Below, one piece after another: positions 1 through 6,875 of a stretch of 7,755 nucleotides of DNA (the stretch's first letter is position 1; every line of letters begins with the position of its first letter). The notes under the pieces were generated by a model. That model saw only the letters and a program-made list of their open reading frames with translations, ran no database searches and was not told the DNA's origin. This DNA comes from Elusimicrobiota bacterium (GTDB taxonomy: Bacteria; Elusimicrobiota; Endomicrobiia; Endomicrobiales; Endomicrobiaceae), in NCBI GenBank assembly GCA_031282945.1, contig JAITCX010000048.1, positions 1 through 7,755 on the forward strand. The letters run 5' to 3'. The translations under genes and the position numbers were made by a program.

Positions 1-572
1 ATATTTGTTATTAAACCCGCATTTGGAGCAAGCATTTTAGAGAGAATTTCTATCTCGCCAAAAATTGAAGTCCCCAGCTCAAAAACCGCCCATTTCGTTT
101 TATCATTAAGCAGAAATATCGATAAAGGCAAGCCTATTCTATTATTAAAATTTCCTTTGTTTTTTACCGCCTCTCCGTCAACTAAAAAAATTGAAAATAA
201 CATTTCTTTAGTCGTGGTTTTGGCATTTGTGCCGGTGATAGCCGCAATCTTTACACGCTTAAATTTATTCCTATAATAATGTGCTAAATCCCCTAAAGCG
301 CAAACAACATCGCCGACTTTAATTATGCAATAATCATCCAACCCTTTAATATCTATATCCTTGGAGACAACAGCCCCGCAAGCTCCCGCTTTTAAGGCAT
401 CATAAACAAAATTATGCCCGTCAAAATTTTGACCTGAAATAGCAAAAAAAAATTGACCTCGTTTTATATCCCGAGAGTCAATTGATATATCCTCAAAAAA
501 ACCGTCTGCCTGCCCGCAAAGCAGTTTTCCGCCGACAGCATCCAATAATTCTTTTATATAAAGTTTTTGCAT
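1..572 (-). CDS. murF: MurF, UDP-MurNAc-tripeptide--D-Ala-D-Ala ligase (N-terminal part, cut by window edge)
   Basis: Cytoplasmic ATP-dependent ligase that adds D-Ala-D-Ala to UDP-MurNAc-tripeptide, the last soluble step of peptidoglycan precursor synthesis. About 190 residues are visible. The N-terminal substrate-binding domain has the family pattern DSR (32-34), then FFFAISGQNFDGH (41-53) and a GA pair (63-64). The central ATPase domain begins with ITGTNAKTTTKEM (112-124) and continues with FNNRIGLP (142-149) and ELGTSIFGEI (165-174). The rest, including the C-terminal domain, lies beyond position 1. The start ATG (572-570) directly follows the murE stop (575-573) with no spacer, which fixes the start and implies cotranscription; an AAGGGG lies about 14 bases upstream. 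Oddity: the P-loop reads GTNAKT, with Ala117 in place of the usual Gly before Lys118. Family assignment is secure from this motif set and from position after murE. Confidence 0.93.
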   Translation of the reverse strand, partial: MQKLYIKELLDAVGGKLLCGQADGFFEDISIDSRDIKRGQFFFAISGQNFDGHNFVYDALKAGACGAVVSKDIDIKGLDDYCIIKVGDVVCALGDLAHYYRNKFKRVKIAAITGTNAKTTTKEMLFSIFLVDGEAVKNKGNFNNRIGLPLSIFLLNDKTKWAVFELGTSIFGEIEILSKMLAPNAGLITN

Positions 573-2096
573 TTAAAAATTTAATTCCCCTTGCACAATT
601 TTAGTTTTTTTCTTTAAACTCTTATTTCTTTCTTCAATCATTTGAGCGGCGATCTCTTTATCGTCAAAATGCGTTTTTTGAACGCCCACTATTTGATAGT
701 TTTCATGGCCTTTCCCAGCAATCAAAATTATATCGCCCTTGGCCGCCATCATCACGGCGTCTTTAATTGCTTTAGCTCTGTCCGACACCACCTTATAATT
801 GGACTTATTTATGCGCTTTATCCCCACCTCAATATCCAAAATTATTTTGCTCGCACTTTCTGTTCTGGGATTGTCTGAAGTTATAAAAACAAAATCGCTT
901 AAGTTGGCCGCCAGTTCCCCCATTTTAGGCCTTTTACTTCTATCGCGATCGCCGCCGCATCCAAAAACCGTTACTATTCTTTTTGGATTAAGCGCCCGCA
1001 ATGCCTGCAATACATTTTTTAAAGCATCGTCTGTATGCGCATAGTCTATAAAAATTTCAAAACCGAGATTTTTTGCGTCCACCCTCTCAAGCCTGCCGGG
1101 CGCAGCCTCAGCCTCTTGCAAACCGCATACCGCGGTATGAAAATCCAAACCGCAGGCGATACATGCGCCGAAACTCGCCAAAGCATTATAAATATTATGG
1201 AACCCTACATGTTTAATTTTTATGCTCTCGCTACGGCCTGCAAAAATTAAATCGAAACTTGAGGAATTTTGAGAAATCTCAATATTTTGAGCTGTTATGG
1301 AAGCCGTTTTGTGAGGAGATGTAGAATTTATGCTGTATGTTAAAACCTCAACTTTTGAATTAATTTTTTCAAGTCTTTTTCCATATTCATCGTCTATGTT
1401 TATTATAGAACAAGCGCCATTTTGCAAACCTTCAAAAAGTTTCGCTTTTGCCAAAAAATAACTTTCTAAATCTTTATGGAAATCCAAATGGTCTAAAGTT
1501 AAATTTGTAAAAACAGCAATATCAAATTTTATATTGTCCGTTCTGCCAAGGGCTAAAGCATGCGAGGAAACTTCCATAACCAAATATTTTATTTTAGCTT
1601 CAACTATTTGGCTCATCATTTCAAATAAGTCCAAAGACTGCGGAGTGGTATTGGGCGCTTCCAAAACTTTACCGCCATACCTATAATTTATCGTCCCAAA
1701 AACAGCGCACTCAAGACCTGCGTATTTTAAAATGCTTTCAATCATATAAGAAGTTGTCGTTTTGCCGTTTGTTCCAGTAATTGCAATTATTTTTAATTTC
1801 TTGTCAGGATGATCATAAAATTTAGCGCAAAATTCCGACATAAACTTAAAAATATCATCCACTACAATTTGAGCTGCATTTATATTTTCAACCTTGCTAC
1901 AACTTATAATTAAACAAGCTCCATTTGCAATGCTCTCATCTATAAATTTTTTTCCATCTGTGTTATGGCCGGGCAATGCAAAAAAAGCGAAATCTTTTTT
2001 AACGCGTTTAGAATTATACGCCAACCCCTTTATGTCTATTTGATCATCTCCAAAAAAAGCTTTATGTTTTATTGATAATAATTGCTGAACTTTCAT
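573..2096 (-). CDS. murE: MurE, UDP-MurNAc-L-Ala-D-Glu--meso-diaminopimelate ligase
   Basis: ATP-dependent ligase that adds the third stem-peptide residue to UDP-MurNAc-L-Ala-D-Glu in the cytoplasm. The 507 residues match a complete three-domain Mur ligase. Residues 28-52 form the N-terminal UDP-binding signature; the P-loop is GTNGKTT (108-114); NTTPQS (149-154) and MEVSSHAL (174-181) follow; AKAKLF (216-221) contains the lysine usually carbamylated (probably K217); HNIYNALA lies at 300-307. In the C-terminal domain DNPR (408-411) is the known meso-diaminopimelate specificity motif, as opposed to the lysine-type enzymes, and GKGHE is at 461-465. The Lys-rich tail (about 488-507) is probably disordered. 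The start ATG at 2096 has an AAGGAG Shine-Dalgarno at 2112-2107, spaced 10 bases. A 169-base gap separates it from ftsI and may hold its own promoter; murF follows immediately. Confidence 0.97.
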   Translation of the reverse strand: MKVQQLLSIKHKAFFGDDQIDIKGLAYNSKRVKKDFAFFALPGHNTDGKKFIDESIANGACLIISCSKVENINAAQIVVDDIFKFMSEFCAKFYDHPDKKLKIIAITGTNGKTTTSYMIESILKYAGLECAVFGTINYRYGGKVLEAPNTTPQSLDLFEMMSQIVEAKIKYLVMEVSSHALALGRTDNIKFDIAVFTNLTLDHLDFHKDLESYFLAKAKLFEGLQNGACSIINIDDEYGKRLEKINSKVEVLTYSINSTSPHKTASITAQNIEISQNSSSFDLIFAGRSESIKIKHVGFHNIYNALASFGACIACGLDFHTAVCGLQEAEAAPGRLERVDAKNLGFEIFIDYAHTDDALKNVLQALRALNPKRIVTVFGCGGDRDRSKRPKMGELAANLSDFVFITSDNPRTESASKIILDIEVGIKRINKSNYKVVSDRAKAIKDAVMMAAKGDIILIAGKGHENYQIVGVQKTHFDDKEIAAQMIEERNKSLKKKTKIVQGELNF

Positions 2097-2106
2097 ATTT
2101 ACATAT

Positions 2107-2112
2107 CTCCTT
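2107..2112 (-). promoter_or_regulatory. Shine-Dalgarno site of murE
   Basis: AAGGAG read on the minus strand, 10 bases before the murE ATG. It is the strongest ribosome-binding site among the cell-wall genes here and supports independent initiation of murE after the gap behind ftsI. An ATG-TAA pair (2104-2099) sits between this site and the true start. Confidence 0.7.
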
Positions 2113-2164
2113 GTTTAGATATTCTACTAAGCCGATTTTTTAGAGTAGTTTTAATTCAACGCTA

Positions 2165-2192
2165 ATTTCATCTGCAATATTTTAATTGTCAA
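2165..2192 (-). promoter_or_regulatory. Possible sigma-70 promoter for murE-murF
   Basis: A perfect TTGACA (2192-2187) lies 16 bases before TGAAAT (2170-2165), a 4/6 match to TATAAT. Transcription would start near 2158, leaving a leader of roughly 60 bases before murE. The perfect -35 box and its placement in the only sizeable gap of the cluster support it; the poor -10 box and the AT-rich background argue for caution. No good terminator was seen after ftsI, so read-through from upstream is also likely. Confidence 0.38.
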
Positions 2193-2265
2193 TGCAAAAA
2201 TAAAGATAAAAACCTAAAAACGTTTCTCTCGCTTTTTCCAAAACAAAAAATTTCCGCGCAAACCT

Positions 2266-3948
2266 TTAATCATCTTTAGCAATATTTAAATATCTAGCAG
2301 TGCGCTCCGCTATGCGCTTAAACACCGGCGCCGCAATTGAAGCCGCATAATAATCCCCGCGCGGCTCGTCAAACATAACAAAAATAACCACCTTCGGATT
2401 TTCAGCTGGAATCATCCCCGCAAAAGAAGATGTATATTTTTGTTTAGAATATTGTTTAATACTTGCATCGTATTTTTGACCTGTGCCGGTTTTACCCGCA
2501 ACGCTATAACCGCTGACTTTAGCTGATTTGCCCGTCCCAAAATCTACAACGCCTCTCAAAAGTTTTCTCACTTCTCTGGCAGTTTGTTCCGTTATGACGC
2601 GCCTAACTTGACGGGCGGCAAAACGTTTATATTGTTTTCCGTCTATACTTTCAATTATAACGGGCTTCATTAAAATTCCGCCGTTTGCAATAGCAGAATA
2701 CGCATTTGTTATTTGTATCGCAGTCGCATACATCGCCTGCCCAAAAGAAATATTGGCAAAAGTCAAAGCCCCCCAATCGCGCGCATCCGGCAATGTTCCG
2801 CGTTCCTCGCCCGGCAAATCTATGGCGCTCAGAGAATAAAAACCAAATTTGCGGATATATCTATAAAACATTTTTTTGCCAAGTTTTTGCCCAATTCTTA
2901 CAAGCCCAACATTAGAGGAATATGCCATAATCGTAGAAAGATTTTCATATTTAGACATTTTATGCACTGGGTCGTCCGAGATTTCATAGCCGTCAATTTT
3001 TAAACGGCCGCCGTCTACCGCAAAATAATCGTCTGCAGAGATTATCCCCTCGTTTAAGGCCGCCGCAATAGCAACTATTTTAAAAGTTGATCCGGGCTCA
3101 AAAACGCCGCTCACCGCATAATTCCTAAGCATGCTTATATCTGTTATTTTTGTATTGGGCGAGAAATCAGGCAAACTCGCCATCGCTAAAATACGGCCGG
3201 TATAAGGATCCTGCACAATGCAGACGGCATGCTTTGCGCCGTTTCTTGCAAATGCGCTTTTTAATTCTTGTTCTACAATAAACTGAATATTTACATCTAT
3301 TGTTAAGCGGACATCTTTACCGCTAACATTTTCAGGATTTATAATTTCCCTAGAAATTGTACGCCCCGCGCCGTCTCGAGTTTGGTCTACTTTTGTCAAT
3401 TTGCCAAGCAAATATTTATCAAATGAAAATTCTATGCCTGAAAGGCCATGTTCTGCCGAGCCAAGCAAACCCAGCGTCGGCATTAAAATAAAACCTTGCG
3501 GATGACGGCGCGTATAATGGCTTTCAAAACCAAGACCCGCAAACTTTTGTTCTCTGATTTGTTCAACCGCTTGTTCAGACAAATTTGCAGCTATTGGAAC
3601 ATATGCTGAGGACTTAAAATTTTTTGGATTATTCTCTTTTATATTTATGCCGTAAACCGCTAAAGTTTTTTTAATGCCTGCAAAATCTTTAATTTGGCTC
3701 GGGTCTAAAAAGACGCTGTAATTTCTTTCGCTCACCGCTAAAGGCCGCCCGGAAACATCTAAAATCGCGCCTCTCTGCCCGCGCACCTCTTCCTCTTTTA
3801 AAACCATTCTGTTTACTCTCTTGCTAATTTTTGGATAACAAATTATTTGCACATAAACCAATCTTGCAATTAGAATAAAAAAAATGGCAAAAAAGAATAA
3901 ATATATTAAAGCCAATCTACTTATTTTTTCTCTTTGTTTTTTAGGCAT
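2266..3948 (-). CDS. ftsI: FtsI/PBP3-type division transpeptidase (class B penicillin-binding protein)
   Basis: Septal peptidoglycan DD-transpeptidase, anchored in the inner membrane with its catalytic domain in the periplasm. The 560 residues show a short basic cytoplasmic tail, one membrane anchor (about 11-37), the class B dimerisation-domain signature RGQRGAILD (56-64), and a transpeptidase domain with all three active-site motifs: STFK (287-290, Ser287 nucleophile), SSN (344-346) and KTG (486-488). No PASTA repeats follow; the protein ends soon after the catalytic domain, as in Gram-negative FtsI. The start overlaps the ftsL stop by one base (TAATG), so translation is probably coupled. 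Its place between ftsL and murE is the standard division-cluster order, which favours FtsI over an elongation PBP2 or a sporulation SpoVD. Confidence 0.95.
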   Translation of the reverse strand: MPKKQREKISRLALIYLFFFAIFFILIARLVYVQIICYPKISKRVNRMVLKEEEVRGQRGAILDVSGRPLAVSERNYSVFLDPSQIKDFAGIKKTLAVYGINIKENNPKNFKSSAYVPIAANLSEQAVEQIREQKFAGLGFESHYTRRHPQGFILMPTLGLLGSAEHGLSGIEFSFDKYLLGKLTKVDQTRDGAGRTISREIINPENVSGKDVRLTIDVNIQFIVEQELKSAFARNGAKHAVCIVQDPYTGRILAMASLPDFSPNTKITDISMLRNYAVSGVFEPGSTFKIVAIAAALNEGIISADDYFAVDGGRLKIDGYEISDDPVHKMSKYENLSTIMAYSSNVGLVRIGQKLGKKMFYRYIRKFGFYSLSAIDLPGEERGTLPDARDWGALTFANISFGQAMYATAIQITNAYSAIANGGILMKPVIIESIDGKQYKRFAARQVRRVITEQTAREVRKLLRGVVDFGTGKSAKVSGYSVAGKTGTGQKYDASIKQYSKQKYTSSFAGMIPAENPKVVIFVMFDEPRGDYYAASIAAPVFKRIAERTARYLNIAKDD

Positions 3949-4211
3949 TATCTATCCAAATTAATTACTGAAGCGTCATATGGTTTCTTTAAATTTTTTT
4001 CTTTAGAAATTCTGTCCATCGTCTCTATTGATAAAATAGATTCTCTTTTTATTTTCAAAGAATTATTTTCATCCGCTAACTTTTTATACTCTTTATCTAA
4101 GACATTTACTTTATAGTCTAAAATTTTTGCATAATTTTGTTCCAAAACATAAATGAAAATTGCGATGGCAAAGAAAATGCAAAGCTTTTTTATTGACATT
4201 TTAAATTTCAT
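3948..4211 (-). CDS. ftsL: FtsL-like small bitopic division protein
   Basis: An 87-residue protein with a short basic N-terminus, one hydrophobic segment (about 8-24) and a periplasmic coiled-coil-like stretch (about 26-62, rich in K, E, N and L). It ends with IETMDRISKEKNLKKP (62-77), which resembles the closing segment of FtsL/DivIC proteins (ER-IA-E-LG-P). FtsL normally joins FtsB and FtsQ to recruit and activate FtsW-FtsI at the septum. Sequence similarity in this family is weak, so the call rests on topology, size and position between rsmH and ftsI. The ATG at 4211 forms an ATGA overlap with the rsmH stop; Met5 is an alternative start, but the overlap favours Met1. The next gene overlaps by one base. 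Confidence 0.8.
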   Translation of the reverse strand: MKFKMSIKKLCIFFAIAIFIYVLEQNYAKILDYKVNVLDKEYKKLADENNSLKIKRESILSIETMDRISKEKNLKKPYDASVINLDR

Positions 4212-5080
4212 AATTTTTGCGCCGCTCTCAATTTTGCGCTTCTAGCGCGTGGGTTTTGAAAAATCTCATCACCGTTTGCGCAGACAACTTTTTTAGTTAA
4301 ATTTTTATAGATATTATTTGCCGCATTATTTTTAATATTTTCTTTGACAATTTTATCCTCGAGACTATGGAAACTAATTACAACTAAGCGGCCGTCTTGA
4401 TTGAGTATAGGAGGAGCGCAATTTAAAAGTTGTTTTAAATTTTCCAGCTCATCATTTACAAAAATTCTTAAAGCTTGAAAAACCAAAGTTGAAGGATTAA
4501 CTTTTGAAAAACTTTTTTTGACCCTGCTGATTATATCAGCTAAAACTTGCCCAGAACTTATGCGCGCCGTTTTTCTATATTCCACAACCGCCCTAGCTAT
4601 AACTCTTGAAAAACGCTCTTGTCCGTATTGATAAAAAATATCCGCCAAAGTTTTCTCATCATAAGTATTTATAATTTCTTTTGCATCAAGCGCTTGAGAG
4701 GCATCCATGCGCATATCTAAATTTTTTGAGTTAAAAGAAAACCCTCTCTGCAAATCGTCAAATTGATTTGAGGAAACGCCGATATCGGCTAAAATTGCAT
4801 CCACTTTTTCTATGCCTAAATTTAAAAGAGCTTTATCTATATTTTTAAAATTTTCTCTTACAAAAATTAATCTCCCCCCAAACTCTTTTTCCATTTTTAA
4901 AAATTGCCCATAGGCGCTTTCATCGCAATCCAAAGCTATAATTTTTATATCTTTATATTTATCAAACAAATATTTGCTGTGGCCGCCCCCGCCAAAAGTT
5001 GCATCAACTAAAATTGCGCAAGGCTTTAAATTAAGATAAAAATCAACTTCTTTAATTAAAACAGGCGTGTGATAACTCAT
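4208..5080 (-). CDS. rsmH: RsmH (MraW), 16S rRNA (cytosine-1402 N4) methyltransferase
   Basis: S-adenosylmethionine-dependent enzyme that N4-methylates C1402 of 16S rRNA in the ribosomal P site. The 290 residues carry the full RsmH pattern: N-terminal YHTPVLIKEV (3-12), SAM-binding loop DATFGGGGHS (26-35), an acidic DCDE (51-54), ADIGVSSNQFD (98-108), GFSF and LDMRMD (113-126), YGQERFSRVIARAVV (152-166), FQALRIFVNDEL (201-212), FHSLED (237-242) and the C-terminal NPRARSAKLRAA (276-287). It is slightly shorter than the usual 300-315 residues. Its start overlaps the upstream TSUP gene by four bases (ATGA) and its stop overlaps ftsL the same way. mraZ, its common upstream partner, is absent from this position. 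Confidence 0.97.
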   Translation of the reverse strand: MSYHTPVLIKEVDFYLNLKPCAILVDATFGGGGHSKYLFDKYKDIKIIALDCDESAYGQFLKMEKEFGGRLIFVRENFKNIDKALLNLGIEKVDAILADIGVSSNQFDDLQRGFSFNSKNLDMRMDASQALDAKEIINTYDEKTLADIFYQYGQERFSRVIARAVVEYRKTARISSGQVLADIISRVKKSFSKVNPSTLVFQALRIFVNDELENLKQLLNCAPPILNQDGRLVVISFHSLEDKIVKENIKNNAANNIYKNLTKKVVCANGDEIFQNPRARSAKLRAAQKL

Positions 5081-5433
5081 TTAAAAAACAACATCCTCAG
5101 CGCCACAATTATCATTAAAATTGCAAAACTTTTTTTTAAAATTACATCGCTTGCCATGTCAGCTAAATGCGAACCTATCAGACCGCCCAAAACAAAACCA
5201 ATGCCGATCAACGCCACAACTTTTAAATCCACAAAACCTTTTTTATAATAGACTAGCATCGAAAAAACGCTAAACATTATTATGCCAAGCGACGCCCCTT
5301 GCGCTTGATGTTGGGTCATTTTTAAAAACATTGTCATAAGGGGAATGAGAATTATTCCGCCCCCCACGCCCAGCAAACCGCTCAATAACCCGCCCGCCAA
5401 ACCAATACCAATAAAAAGCAATAAATGTTCCAT
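5077..5433 (-). CDS. Half-size TSUP (TauE/SafE) family membrane protein
   Basis: A 118-residue, very hydrophobic protein with about four membrane segments (roughly 3-37 with a probable re-entrant glycine-rich part, 44-62, 70-90 and 99-117). The glycine pattern SGLLGVGGG (18-26) followed by IILIP (27-31) is the TSUP/TauE hallmark, and GIGFVLGGLIGSHLA (77-91) matches the family's second conserved stretch. Full TSUP proteins are about 250 residues with two such halves; single-half versions also exist and would need to dimerise. Substrates of the family include sulfite, sulfoacetate and other organic anions; none can be assigned here. It is not a frameshifted remnant as far as can be seen: it starts with a GGAG site just before the ATG and stops in an ATGA overlap with rsmH. 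Position at the head of the division operon is unusual. Confidence 0.85.
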   Translation of the reverse strand: MEHLLLFIGIGLAGGLLSGLLGVGGGIILIPLMTMFLKMTQHQAQGASLGIIMFSVFSMLVYYKKGFVDLKVVALIGIGFVLGGLIGSHLADMASDVILKKSFAILMIIVALRMLFFK

Positions 5434-5450
5434 TTTCTCCTCTAATAATT

Positions 5451-5513
5451 GGCGCGATAAAGCCTTTGCGCTTGCAAAACTTTTTAAGCAAGTTTTAGCA
5501 ATAAATAGGCGCC
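5451..5513 (-). other. Structured leader in front of the TSUP-rsmH operon
   Basis: An 11-base-pair hairpin lies at 5472-5501: TTGC then AAAACTT pair with AAGTTTT and GCAA around a 7-base loop, with one bulged base at 5497. It is enclosed by an outer GC-rich clamp, GGCGC (5451-5455) with GCGCC (5509-5513). No T-tract follows on either strand, so it does not look like an intrinsic terminator. It sits between a TATAAT and the TSUP ribosome-binding site, so it would be transcribed as 5' leader. It matches no riboswitch class I recognise. Confidence 0.4.
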
Positions 5514-5519
5514 GACAAC

Positions 5520-5525
5520 ATTATA
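5520..5525 (-). promoter_or_regulatory. Candidate -10 box for the TSUP-rsmH-ftsL-ftsI operon
   Basis: A perfect TATAAT on the minus strand, about 87 bases upstream of the TSUP start. No convincing -35 box is present at 16-18 bases (CTCATA at 17 matches 3/6). It is placed where the operon needs a promoter, between the rnpB 3' end and the first coding gene. The rest of 5526-5647 holds no gene I can support. Confidence 0.33.
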
Positions 5526-5647
5526 AAAATACATAAGAGCGCTATGAGCGTAAATGTAAAACTGGACAACTTTTCTCAAAAAAAATTTGCGCAAAAAATG
5601 GACAAGATAGAGGGCGCGCGCATTATTTTTTTTGACGATTTGCTACA

Positions 5648-6037
5648 TTTCATACGGACTATACACCGAATTCTGTGTTTTAATTTTGCAATTAAAACGG
5701 CAATCATTTCTCTGTCATTAAAATTGCTTTTAATGATCAAGCGACAAAACTACTGTCTTGCTTTCCGGTAAGGATTTAGCCGTTTCACCTTTTGCGTTAC
5801 CGCAAAAACTTATCCTAAAGGGAAAACCCTCAAGGATACCCTAGCGTTTCCGCTAAAAGCGTCTCTGCTCGCACCTCTGCATTCGCATGCGGCAGGCATT
5901 ACCTGCTACCATTTTTGAGCATAAAAAAACTGCACAAAGGGCTTAGCCGCAAAGTGCAGTTTCTTTTGCAAATAAAGTTCGGACTTTCCTCCGCATACCT
6001 AAAACGGCGTATACGGCGATTGCCCGTCCGTATGAAA
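5648..6037 (-). ncRNA. rnpB: RNase P RNA (rnpB), A-type-like architecture
   Basis: Catalytic RNA that removes 5' leaders from pre-tRNAs. Conserved region I is GAGGAAAGTCC (5991-5981) and conserved region V near the 3' end is ACAGAATTCGG (5676-5666). Helices seen: P1, a perfect 12-bp pairing of 6037-6026 with 5659-5648, which sets the ends; P2, GGCAATC (6024-6018) with GATTGCC (5705-5699); P3, 6016-6009 with 5998-5991, 8 bp including one G-U; P8, GCAGG with CCTGC (5906-5892). Three GNRA-capped hairpins follow: GTAA at 5807-5790, GCAA at 5735-5716 (probably P18) and GCAA at 5698-5677. Length of about 390 nt is normal, but about 50 nt between region I and P8 form an extra hairpin (5962-5927). 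The exact mature ends are inferred from P1. Confidence 0.95.
5923..5962 (-). other. Extra hairpin with T-tract inside rnpB
   Basis: AAACTGCAC (5962-5954) pairs perfectly with GTGCAGTTT (5935-5927). The 18-base interior can form a smaller GGC/GCC stem at its top. Four more Ts follow, making seven Ts in a row after the last stem G, so in the rnpB direction it has the form of an intrinsic terminator. It lies between conserved region I and P8, a stretch of 74 bases here. It is most simply an expanded peripheral helix of RNase P RNA. Confidence 0.6.
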
Positions 6038-6044
6038 TTTTATT

Positions 6045-6050
6045 TTTATA
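6045..6050 (-). promoter_or_regulatory. Candidate -10 box for rnpB
   Basis: TATAAA on the minus strand, about 8 bases before the inferred rnpB 5' end. The position is right for a start at or near P1. No recognisable -35 box lies at 16-18 bases, and the region is very AT-rich, so the match could be chance. rnpB may also be cotranscribed with the zinc-ribbon gene that ends 61 bases upstream. Confidence 0.3.
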
Positions 6051-6098
6051 AATAGATATTGATTTAAAATTTAAAAATTGCAAAGGATCTGGCATATC

Positions 6099-6812
6099 TT
6101 AAGTTTTATCAACTAAAATTCTGCAACACCCGTCGCAAAAAATTAAGTTTGAACCTTTCTTCACATCAATTAAAACCTGCGGCCTTAAAACCAATCCGCA
6201 TGCGCTGCAAGAATTTGTTTCAACAAAAGCGATAGGATCTACGCTGTTGCCTGATTTAATTCTTTCGTATTGAGCAAGAACTTGAGGATCTATTAAATTC
6301 AAATGTTGCTGCCTTTGCTTTTCTATTTTTTCTATTTCAGATTTTGCCAACTGGACATTGCTTTCTATCTCTGCAATTTTAGATTTTATAGTTTGTTCAA
6401 AATTTTTAAGTTCCGTTTCCGCAGTTTTTACTACAACCGCTTCGCTATCTATTTTCATCAATAATTCCAAAATTTCATCTTCAACAACGCTTTTATCCGC
6501 TTTAGCTTTTTCTATTTCCATGCTAAGCGCTTTGTATGCCTCATTGGACTTAATAGAATTTAATTCAGCGCTATGTTTTTTTATTGACTGCTCTCTACTT
6601 TCAAGCATGGCTTCTTTTTCTTTTCTCTGGGAATTTAAATTTACATATTCTTGCTTTGCATTTTGCGTCTGTTCTTTTTTGGATTCAAGTTCTTGCTGAG
6701 CCTGCAAAATTTTGGCGGGAGCTTCGGTTATAGCTTCGTTTAATTTACTAATGGCAATGTCATATTTTTGCAGATCGCATAAAGATTGCAATGTTTGCTT
6801 TAGATTTTCCAT
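6099..6812 (-). CDS. Coiled-coil protein with C4 zinc ribbon (CT398/FlgZ-like, DUF164 type)
   Basis: The 237 residues divide into a long, charged, Glu/Lys/Gln/Ala-rich coiled-coil region (about 5-172) and a C-terminal zinc ribbon. The ribbon has two CxxC knuckles, Cys202-Cys205 (CSACGLVLRPQ) and Cys226-Cys229 (CDGCCRIL), with an extra Cys at 230. A NEAYKAL motif (90-96) inside the coiled coil is typical of the family. Characterised relatives are Helicobacter HP0958 (FlgZ, binds sigma-54 RpoN and flagellin mRNA) and Chlamydia CT398 (binds RpoN and secretion-stalk parts). Whether the role holds here is unknown. No signal peptide is seen, so it is likely cytoplasmic. AAGGA ends seven bases or so before the ATG at 6812. 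It lies between tRNA-Val and rnpB on the same strand. Confidence 0.85.
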   Translation of the reverse strand: MENLKQTLQSLCDLQKYDIAISKLNEAITEAPAKILQAQQELESKKEQTQNAKQEYVNLNSQRKEKEAMLESREQSIKKHSAELNSIKSNEAYKALSMEIEKAKADKSVVEDEILELLMKIDSEAVVVKTAETELKNFEQTIKSKIAEIESNVQLAKSEIEKIEKQRQQHLNLIDPQVLAQYERIKSGNSVDPIAFVETNSCSACGLVLRPQVLIDVKKGSNLIFCDGCCRILVDKT

Positions 6813-6875
6813 TTAATTTCCTTTTGTGAAACAGAAACGGCATTTGAGAATTTTGGTGACAGCAGGGCAGTCAAA

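Noticed and set aside
642..1250. Plus-strand open frames of 71-81 residues
   Set aside because: They are antisense to murE, whose protein motifs are intact over the same bases.
2099..2104. ATG-TAA start-stop pair between the murE ribosome site and start
   Set aside because: It lies only about two bases from the AAGGAG, too near for efficient initiation, and AT-rich sequence makes it likely by chance; mentioned only as context.
5484..5534. 16-codon minus-strand reading frame (MYFYNVVGAYLLLKLA) before the TSUP gene
   Set aside because: It overlaps the candidate -10 box, has no Shine-Dalgarno site, and such short frames are common by chance; a leader peptide cannot be shown.
5580..5647. Intrinsic terminator after rnpB
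   Set aside because: T-runs and a GCGCGCGC stretch are present, but no stem with a suitable loop followed by a T-tract on the minus strand could be drawn.
5544..5771. 75-residue plus-strand open frame
   Set aside because: Most of it is antisense to the conserved 3' part of rnpB, and there is no ribosome site before the ATG.
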